A stretch of 64,000 nt of DNA, from positions 468,501 to 532,500 of the forward strand of contig CAJNDS010000336.1 of NCBI GenBank assembly GCA_905221605.1. The letters run 5' to 3'. Position 1 is the stretch's first letter. The number at the start of each line of letters is the position of its first letter. This DNA is from Symbiodinium natans. Lineage: Eukaryota > Sar > Dinophyceae > Suessiales > Symbiodiniaceae. Positions 19,669 through 28,000 of this stretch are shown here, piece after piece. The notes under the pieces were generated by a model that searched no databases, was not told the DNA's origin, and saw nothing but the letters and a program-made list of their open reading frames with translations. The position numbers and the translations under genes were made by a program.

Positions 19669-19793
19669 TATGCGACAGCTGACCCTTCGTAGGTCACAAC
19701 CTGCTCACAGTGGAGGTTAGCTGTTCACACGTCGGTCCAAGAGGTAGCGTGGATTTGTCAGTTTTAGCTGTGGCGACAGGGAGATGCAAAAGC

Positions 19794-19993
19794 TGTTAAG
19801 TGTACAGCATGTATCCAGGTACAGTGAATGGGTGCAGTAGGAAAGACACCAAATGCCCTAAGGCATGTTGAGTCTGAGCAGAACGAGTTTGACACCGGAG
19901 GCTTAGGCTCAAGAGTCGAAAGCGAGAAAAGTTGTTTTGCCTTTAGAGCGTGGTAGGAAAAGTGAGCCATGATGTTTACCACGTTTTTCAACA
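19794..19993 (+). repeat. 5' LTR
   Basis: 200 bp, TGTT...AACA ends, no difference seen from 30504-30703. It contains AGGCTCAAGAG at 19905-19915 and an ATG at 19969 that opens the polyprotein frame. No TATA-like box is evident. Confidence 0.92.
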
Positions 19994-22900
19994 TGGTAGC
20001 GGAGCACCTGAGTCAGGGTGCGATGATGCTACAGCAAGCTGGATGGACGAAGATTTTTCCATGGAGCATGATGGTTTTCATGTCTGTGCGAGAAGTGTGT
20101 GCCAGCAACCTCCAGAACCTTCAGCATATGGCAGAGCAGACAGTTGCAGCAAGCAGTGGTGCCCTGGACGCTTTGAGTTCAGGAAGATGGCAGCAGGAAT
20201 TGTTCCTGTTTGCAGTGCTGGTTTTCATGAGCAGCATTTTAGCAGGAATGGCGTGGTCGTTCTTGCGAGAGATTGCAACTGAAGAGCGAGAAATCGAGAC
20301 TGTCGCCCATGAAGAGTTCATGCCTGATGTTTACATTGCAAAGTCAAGAACAGCAGTGCACAAGCATCGAGAATGCCGTGGCCTGGACAGTGCGGATCAG
20401 GCGCAAGTCGTACGTGCACCTGGATGTAGAGTTTGCTTTCCAGATGGCTATGTTTACATTCAAGGGCAGACAGAAGTAAAGAGAAGGAGGTTTACCCAGA
20501 TGACTGGATATGGTTTCTGGATGAGAGTCCTTTGCAGTGCAGTTCTTCTACTTTGTGCAGGGCTCGTTACAGCAGAAGGTTGGTTGTTGATGATCAAGAA
20601 TGTGAAAGCAAAGGCAGCAAGAAGCAGTACAGAGATATTGCTAGATGAAGCAGAGCTCGTTATGTCAAAGCCGCTGCCCAGGAATTCGATTTCCCTCCAG
20701 GATGACCTGAAGACTATTGCCTTGGAGGATGAGCATGCCGAGGTGCAGCATGCGACTCATGCACTTGGTGGAAGCAGCAAGAATGTGCATGTGAAAAGAG
20801 AGAGAGAAGAGACAGAACATGTGGAGCTCATGTCCTTCAGTTTGCAGCGTCGTCAAACCAAAGAAGCCCCAATACGCTATGAAGATCAAGACAACGAAGA
20901 AAACTACAACCTCGAGATTGTGAAGTACATGATCGCAGGATTTGAAGCATCAAGAAACTTCGACATCACGAATTTGAAGATTGAGGTGAAAAGATGGTAT
21001 GAAGGTACAAGAAGATTCCTTCGAAGCCTTGAGTCGAGCTACGCCCCTGAGATCTCAGTCATGTTTCACAAGCAGAAAGAAATTATTTTCGTGTTGATGA
21101 TCGTGATGTGCACCCCGATTGGTTTGGTTACTTGGATCAGCCTGTACAACATGTGTGCCATCCAAAGAAAAAGAAAAGAGTGTTTGAAGAGAAGAGTTTC
21201 GAGGAGAGCCAGGTATCAAGAAGTTCGTGCATGTGGTGTTCAGAAGAAGACGCTCATGTTCATTGTGTTGCTGTATACAAACACGCAAGCAGCTGAAGCC
21301 ATGAATGCTCAGATGGAGCAAGCAATGCAATCTTTGGCCCAGCAGACAGCAACGAACACCCAACAGATAAACGACCTGGTTAGCGCAGTTCAGCAGCAAG
21401 CATCCCAGCAGCAGCAAGCAAGCACAGCAGCTCAAAGTGCAGCAGCAGCCAGTGAAGGCGAGATGAGAGAAATGTTTCGCAACATGCTTCAAGTGGCTAC
21501 AAGAACGAGCACAGCGGTCCACGAGGCAGCAAGCATGATCAACAATATGGGTCAAATGCATCGAGATTTTCGTGAGCATCAAGAAGCACGAGAACAAGCA
21601 CAAGCAGAAAGAGAAAAGAGAAGAGAGAAGGGAGATGTCGAGTTGCACAAGATGATCAAGACCCCCGACGTGTTCAACCCAAGCAGTTTCAAAGAAGAGC
21701 ATGAAGGCTGGAGTGAATTCAGACACAAGATGCGAACCTGGATTGGAGCGTTGGACCCAGAGATGTTTGCAAGAATTGAAGCCGTTGAAGCAAAGAGAAG
21801 TGAAGCTGTTGAGTTTTCCACCTTGAGTGACGAGCACAAAGCCGTTAGCAAGAAGCTCTACACGATCCTCACTTCGTGCACGAAAGGTCGCCCATTGAGA
21901 ACGATCAAGCAGATTACAGAGGAGAATGGTTTAGAAGCATGGAGAATTTTGCTCGAAGAACACGAACCCTACACTCGTGGTAGAAGTCTTCGTTTGCTGA
22001 CTACCCTCACGAAGTACAAGTTTGAAAACAAGAAGACCACCATGGAGAACATCCTTGCATTCGAAGAAGCAATCGAGCAGTATGAAAAGGCATCAGGAGA
22101 TGTGGTGCAAGATGATTTGAAGATTTCAATTATCCTCAATCAGCAAGATGGTCAACTTCGACAACACATGTTGCTCAATTTGAGAGATGATACAAAGTAT
22201 TCAAGTCTTCGTCAGTTTCTCCTGTCCTATGAGCAAAACACGCGCTGGACCACAACTGACTTGATCAACGCCGGCAACGACCACGGTGGACAAGCAGACA
22301 TGGATGTCAGCAACGTGAACAAAGATGATAGAAAAAGGCCCTGGAGATCCAAAGGAAAAGGAAAAGGAAAGTTCAGCAAAGGCAAAGGAAAGGGCAAAGG
22401 AAAATGGAGGAAAGGAAAGTCCAAAGGAAAAGGCAAGTATGGCAACGACTACGGCTACAACTCCAAAGGACGAGGAAGAGGAAAAGGTCGTGGTCGAGGT
22501 CGCGGTCGTTTTGGTCGTGGAAAAGGATTTGGTCGTGGATTTGGAAAAGGATGCGGAAAAGCAAGCTTTGGTCCTCAGTGTTGTCATTACTGTGGAAAGC
22601 CTGGTCACTTTGAAGCCCAATGCAGACAGAAGCAGAGAGATTTTGGTGATGTTCGAAACGTGAACGACGACCAGCAAAGTACCACAGCAGCCAGTTCTAC
22701 TGCAGCACCAAGCACGTCAAGCGCCATGAACGTGACGAGCGTCAGCAGGAACCAAGCAAAGACCGTGCGTCAAATCTCCATGATCCACATTGGAGATCCT
22801 CCACAACAGTATCCAGAAGTTTTCGAAGTCGACACGGAGGCAGAAGAAGAACTTGAGATTGACTATTTTGGTCGTGTGCTACGTGTTGAAGAATTTCAGC

Positions 22901-25050
22901 TTAGCGATGCAGAGCAAGAAGAAGAAGAACACGAGCACCAAGAGGAAGATGATCCTTTGATGTTGTGGTGGAAAGATGGTTGTGAGCACGAAGAAGATTG
23001 CAACCTTTGTGTCCGTGCAGTCCAAGAATCATTTTATGAGAGCAGTCCTGTCTATGAGAAGATAGAAGTGATCTTGGACAGTGGCGCCGATGTCAGCCTC
23101 ATTCCTCTGTGGCTTGGCAAAGAGGGAGTGCCTGTGAAGAAGAAGAACGATTCAGGCATCAGAGACGCACAAGGAAGAAAGATTCCTGTAAAAGGAAAGA
23201 GAGCAATCAACTTGACTATGTTCAGCTCGAAGCAAGAAGCAGTCAAGATGCAAGAATGCTTCATCGTTGCGAATGTGGTCAATCCTTTGTTGGCAGTCGG
23301 AAAGCTACTCAAGAATGGCTGGGAGATTGTCAAGAAGGATGATGGCTTGATGTTGTCAGACGGAATGTCAGACATCCCTGTTCACTACCACAAGAACTCG
23401 CTGGCTACTTATGCTTATTTGCAAGCAGGAAAGAGGTATGAGAGCGAAGCCTATGTGAACCTGGAGCAGGAACACGTTCGCACCGTCGTTCAGCTGAACT
23501 CCCACATAGCTGATGCAGCAAGAAAGCAAGAACCTGGCTGGCATGATACAGACAGCATTGTGGTTGTGCACTACTCCCCGGCGCAGTCGAAGTACAAAGA
23601 TCCCACGGACATGTACCGTACGGAGGATTTTCCGTACAGAAGCACGATGATCAAGACAGAAGATGGTACATGGAAAGCCGTTGAAGTGTGCAAGAAATAT
23701 GCGCAGAAGATGGACTCGTTTGAGGATATCAGCGCAGGCGGGGAATTTGAAGTGGTGACAGCATTGTCGTCACGAGTTATCCCGCTGAATGTCTTGGGTA
23801 TCCCCTTGAAGAAGGATGAACGCCAAGAACAAGAAGCAAGAACCAGCGACACTTGGAGCATCGAGAAGGCTGGTACGGAACTCGTGAGGTACCACAACAC
23901 GCCGCGCACCCACAAGTTCAACCCTGAGAACGTAGCTGGAATGCCCACGGACATTGAGAATTTGACGTCCTGGAGATACACTATTGGCGAGTGTGTCTAT
24001 GCCACGAATTTGTATGAAGACGAAGATGATTGGAGCAGAGACACAGAACCTCCTGAAGAAGCATTCGCTTTGCCGTGGTATGGTCAGACCAGATTTCGTC
24101 TCAAAGAACCTGTTCGTGAAGATAGAAGAAGCAGTGCACAAGAGCAAGAGGCAAAGAGACAGAAGCTTGAAGAAGAAAAGAAAAGTTTCCTCCCAGAAGA
24201 TGTGCAGATGGAAGAAGCCCCTCGAGGTGAAGTTGAACGAGATTCTCTTGTGTTCACCTACGATGGCTATGAGTACAGCAAGAATAGCAGCGTGCAGATT
24301 TTACGTCAACTTTGTCGTGAATTTGAAGTACCAAGCAGTGGCAGCAAAGAAAAGATGCTGAAGCGCTTGTCTCGCGCAGCTCAGGAGCGCGAAGCGGCAG
24401 ACAGCCTAGCCCTCGGGCGCAGGCAGTATGAAGCGCAGGTCGCGCCGCTGATGAGGAAGCGCGAAGAACGCCCCAATGAGCAGGAAGTGATGCTACACAA
24501 CCTGACGCACCTGCCATTTGCTGGCTGGTGTGAGCATTGCGTCGCCACTCGGGCGAAAGAAAATCAGCATCGGAAGAGCGAATTGACTCGCTCCCCCGCT
24601 GAAGAGAGCAGCAAGTCAACACTCTGTTTCGACTTTGCGTACACCTCAACGAGCAGCTCTGAGGCGCAGCCCATGGTCACGCCAATAGCGAATGATGCAT
24701 GGTCCAAGTGGTTTGTCGCCGTGCCCGTAGCAAGAAGAGGAGGCGCAGATGCGCTGAGGCACATGACCGAAGCGTTGACTACAGCTACACTGCAGCTTGG
24801 GTACTCAGAAATCAATGTGAAGGCAGACAATGAAGGTGTTTGCAGAAGCTTGAAGATTGCACTCCAGAAAATGCGTGGAGCGCATGGTCTGAGCACTACA
24901 CTTCTTTCAAGTGTACCCCATGATCACGAAAGCAATGGTTTGGCCGAGCGTGCAGTCCAAACAGTCAGAAGGCATGCGAATTGTATCCTGGATGAGGTCA
25001 GAGTGAAGACAGAACTTCCTCTTAGCCATGAACACCCACTGATGTCGTGA
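19969..25050 (+). CDS. Retrotransposon polyprotein, first part: membrane N-terminus, Gag, protease, integrase
   Basis: 1,693 residues. Residues 1-444 are not Gag-like: hydrophobic segments at about 78-99 and 184-203, another near 370-395 and one near 428-440, with a Cys/His patch at 129-156 (HKHRECRG, then CRVCFP) resembling Ada-type zinc sites. A Q-rich coiled coil (about 445-550) and a capsid-like helical region (about 560-765, TPDVFNPSSFKEEHEGWSEF) follow, then a KGKG/RGRG basic tract and zinc knuckle CCHYCGKPGHFEAQC (871-885). The protease motif is DSGAD at 1037. The integrase has a zinc region HNLTHLPFAGWCEHC (about 1510) and catalytic D1555, D1620 and E1660. The frame ends at TGA (25048-25050) inside the integrase, where a Trp would be expected. 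The start could be 19969 or the Met at 19993, which straddles the LTR/PBS junction. Confidence 0.88.
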   Translation: MMFTTFFNMVAEHLSQGAMMLQQAGWTKIFPWSMMVFMSVREVCASNLQNLQHMAEQTVAASSGALDALSSGRWQQELFLFAVLVFMSSILAGMAWSFLREIATEEREIETVAHEEFMPDVYIAKSRTAVHKHRECRGLDSADQAQVVRAPGCRVCFPDGYVYIQGQTEVKRRRFTQMTGYGFWMRVLCSAVLLLCAGLVTAEGWLLMIKNVKAKAARSSTEILLDEAELVMSKPLPRNSISLQDDLKTIALEDEHAEVQHATHALGGSSKNVHVKREREETEHVELMSFSLQRRQTKEAPIRYEDQDNEENYNLEIVKYMIAGFEASRNFDITNLKIEVKRWYEGTRRFLRSLESSYAPEISVMFHKQKEIIFVLMIVMCTPIGLVTWISLYNMCAIQRKRKECLKRRVSRRARYQEVRACGVQKKTLMFIVLLYTNTQAAEAMNAQMEQAMQSLAQQTATNTQQINDLVSAVQQQASQQQQASTAAQSAAAASEGEMREMFRNMLQVATRTSTAVHEAASMINNMGQMHRDFREHQEAREQAQAEREKRREKGDVELHKMIKTPDVFNPSSFKEEHEGWSEFRHKMRTWIGALDPEMFARIEAVEAKRSEAVEFSTLSDEHKAVSKKLYTILTSCTKGRPLRTIKQITEENGLEAWRILLEEHEPYTRGRSLRLLTTLTKYKFENKKTTMENILAFEEAIEQYEKASGDVVQDDLKISIILNQQDGQLRQHMLLNLRDDTKYSSLRQFLLSYEQNTRWTTTDLINAGNDHGGQADMDVSNVNKDDRKRPWRSKGKGKGKFSKGKGKGKGKWRKGKSKGKGKYGNDYGYNSKGRGRGKGRGRGRGRFGRGKGFGRGFGKGCGKASFGPQCCHYCGKPGHFEAQCRQKQRDFGDVRNVNDDQQSTTAASSTAAPSTSSAMNVTSVSRNQAKTVRQISMIHIGDPPQQYPEVFEVDTEAEEELEIDYFGRVLRVEEFQLSDAEQEEEEHEHQEEDDPLMLWWKDGCEHEEDCNLCVRAVQESFYESSPVYEKIEVILDSGADVSLIPLWLGKEGVPVKKKNDSGIRDAQGRKIPVKGKRAINLTMFSSKQEAVKMQECFIVANVVNPLLAVGKLLKNGWEIVKKDDGLMLSDGMSDIPVHYHKNSLATYAYLQAGKRYESEAYVNLEQEHVRTVVQLNSHIADAARKQEPGWHDTDSIVVVHYSPAQSKYKDPTDMYRTEDFPYRSTMIKTEDGTWKAVEVCKKYAQKMDSFEDISAGGEFEVVTALSSRVIPLNVLGIPLKKDERQEQEARTSDTWSIEKAGTELVRYHNTPRTHKFNPENVAGMPTDIENLTSWRYTIGECVYATNLYEDEDDWSRDTEPPEEAFALPWYGQTRFRLKEPVREDRRSSAQEQEAKRQKLEEEKKSFLPEDVQMEEAPRGEVERDSLVFTYDGYEYSKNSSVQILRQLCREFEVPSSGSKEKMLKRLSRAAQEREAADSLALGRRQYEAQVAPLMRKREERPNEQEVMLHNLTHLPFAGWCEHCVATRAKENQHRKSELTRSPAEESSKSTLCFDFAYTSTSSSEAQPMVTPIANDAWSKWFVAVPVARRGGADALRHMTEALTTATLQLGYSEINVKADNEGVCRSLKIALQKMRGAHGLSTTLLSSVPHDHESNGLAERAVQTVRRHANCILDEVRVKTELPLSHEHPLMS
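19994..20005 (+). other. Primer-binding site
   Basis: TGGTAGCGGAGC immediately after the LTR; the same 12 nt follow the LTR of the second element. It lies inside the reading frame, so those bases are also coding (MVAE). Confidence 0.75.
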
Positions 25051-25053
25051 GCA

Positions 25054-28000
25054 ATGCGACACTCTGCGTGGCTACTCAACCGTTTTCATCGGTCCTCAGC
25101 AACAGGAAAGACGCCGTATGAATTCATGACAGGCCAACCGTATCGAGGAGAACTCGTACCATTTGCAAGCACGATTATGGTGAAACGCTTGAGACCGAAG
25201 CGCAAAGGTGACCGTTTGTGGACGTTCGGAGTGTTCCTCGGCAAGACTGAATCTGGAATGTGGCTTACTTTCCAGAGCGATGGCATTCACGCATCAAGAA
25301 GTGCGAGACCAGTTGGTGAAGCTTACGACGCGAAGGCCATCAGCAGCGTGAACGTTTTCACTTGGTCGATCAAGAACAACACACTTGGCAGTCGAGTACT
25401 ACCTCAGAAAAGATTGGTTTCTCCGCAGATTGTTCTTCCAGCAGTTGCAGCAGGTGAAGAACGAAAAAGCCTTGAAGATGAAGTTGCAGACGAAGCCGCC
25501 TCTGATCCTCCAACAAGTGATGAAGAGAAAGCAAGAAGAGATGCAGAAGAATTGCTTCAAGAATTTGAGCTTGTTCATGATGAGCATGATCCTCTGGCAG
25601 ATATGGTTTCCGAGCACGAAGATGAAGGAGGAGAAGTTCCTGAAGAAGCAAAGATGGATCGAGAAAGCAGACCAGACTTTGAGTGTGTTGGTTCACCAAG
25701 CAAGATTCCAAGAACAAGAGTTGAGCTTCCCAGGTTTGGACCTGGAGCATCGTCTTCGGTGATGAGAGCAGAAAGAATGCCCGACAATGATGAGAGGTCG
25801 GACGAAGAAGAAGATTGCTTTGCAGGCAGTGAAGCTGGTGACTTTGAGACAGAAGATGAATGGAGCGACGAAGAGCAACAAGAAGAAGTTCAAGTCCTTC
25901 CAGAAAGTTTCTTCTCAGAGGAAGCAGGACCTCCTCAACTCGCAGAAGAAGACCTCGAGATCTTTGACGATGCCGCAGCAGGAAAAGAAGTTTCCAGATT
26001 GACAAAGATGGGTGTCATAGAAGAGGTGCCCATGGAGCAAGAAGAGAGCAAAGAAGTTGTTTGGTTGACAACAAAGCTGGTTTTCGACTGGAGATTTCGG
26101 GAGTCAGAAAACGTCATCTGCGAGAACGAGATCCCTGAAGGGCAACAAGAAGTTCTTCATGAAGCCCTGAAGCCACGAAGATGCTGGCAGAGAAGAGCAA
26201 GGCTGGTAGCAAGAGAGTATAACAACTCGAAGCGAGAAGATGTTTTCAGCCCAGCTACCTCTCCGTCGTTGACGAAGCTGATTCCAATTTTGGCATTGGC
26301 AAATCGATGGAGTATTTGGTCGCTTGACATCAAAGATGCATTTTTGCAGGTTCCCCAGAAGAGACCTGTACACTGCAAGATTCCACGAGGAAAAGGAAGT
26401 CAAGCAGTACACGGAATGGAAGCCAAATGCTGGCGTCTTGGTCGTGTCCTTCCTGGACAAAGAGATGCTAGTCTTCTGTGGAGCGAATTTTGTGCAGAAC
26501 TTTTGCAACAAGAAGGCTATGAGAAAAGCATTGCGAACCCAGCGTTGTTTCGCTGGATCAAGAACGGCAAGGTCGTATCCGTTTGCATCGTACATGTCGA
26601 TGACCTTCAAGTAGCAGGAAAAGCAGCAGTGGTGAAGCCCGTCCTCGAAGCTTTAGCGAAGAAGGTGAAGCTACAAGTAGAAGGACCTTTTCTGACAGAA
26701 GAAGATTATCGCAATGGATTTTCCAAGCAGTCTGTGCGTTTTCTCAAGAGAAGGTATAGCTATGAAGACGGAAAGTTGTTTGTCCGCCCTGACACCAAGT
26801 ATGTCACCAAGCTCCTTGAAAAGCACCGCCTTGGATCGAGAAGAGAGAAAGCTACCCCTGCAGCAGGAAATGTGCAGAACACCGATGAGACAAAAGAGCT
26901 GGACGAGAACAAGAAGAATGTGTACCGAAGTTGTGTCGGTATACTGCTATATCTTGCCCAAGATCGTCCTGACATCCAGTATGCAGTCCGAAATTTGGCA
27001 ACTGGAATGAAGGCTCCGACGCAGAAGAAGCAGAAAGAGCTTGAGCATTGCGCGTTGTATCTGAAGAAGACTGCAGGCTATGCGGTTTGCTACACAGCAG
27101 GGAGACCTGGAACGGCAACCTTGCAAAGAAACAAGAATTTGGAGCAAGATTCCGAGAATGAGAACGAGAAGAGCATCGAGAGTGGCAGTCACCTGGTCGA
27201 AGTATTTTCTGACGCCGACTGGGCCGGCAACAAGAGCAGCCGGAAATCTGTATCAGGAGGAGTCATCTTCCTGGACGGCCAGTATGCGTTTTCTTACTCA
27301 AGAACGCAGAAAACTGTGGCACTTTCCAGTGGCGAGTCCGAGTACTACGCACTCACTGGTGCTGTCGCAGAAGGAATTGGCATTCGAGAAGCCGTAGAGT
27401 TCCTTTCTGGCAAAGCAGCGGGAATGAAGGCGTACACAGACAGCAGTGCAGCACGCGGCATTGTGCATCGGCAAGGTGTTGGTCGTATCAAGCACTTAGC
27501 AACGAGAATGCTCTGGTTGCAAGAGGTTACCAGAAACGGCCTATGCAGCGTGAAGGCAGTGAGCACTGTTTTCAACCCTGCCGACTTAGGGACCAAGCCC
27601 CTCAACGCATCGAGAATGAAGCTACTTTTGAACATCCTTCAAGTCCATGATGATCGAGAAGCAATCGGTCGTGAAGAACGAATGGCCGCAGAGAGCACAG
27701 CTACAGTCAGAAGATTGACAAAGGTATCCGGAAGCAGACTTGGTTTGACGTTATTGTCAGCTTTTGGTTTTGCAGTTGAATCTGCAGGTCAGCAAGAAGG
27801 AGATTTTGTAGCACGAAGATATTTTTGCATGCAGTTGGTGAGTTTTGTGTTTGGTCCGTTTTCTACAGCTCAAGAGCCACCTCAAGAACTTCAAGAAGGT
27901 GAACAAGAAGTTTTACATGGTCACAGCAGCAACAGCAGCATGAAGTTTTCACATGTTTTCACGAGCATGCCTGAGCTTGAGATGTTGATGCCCGTGTGCA

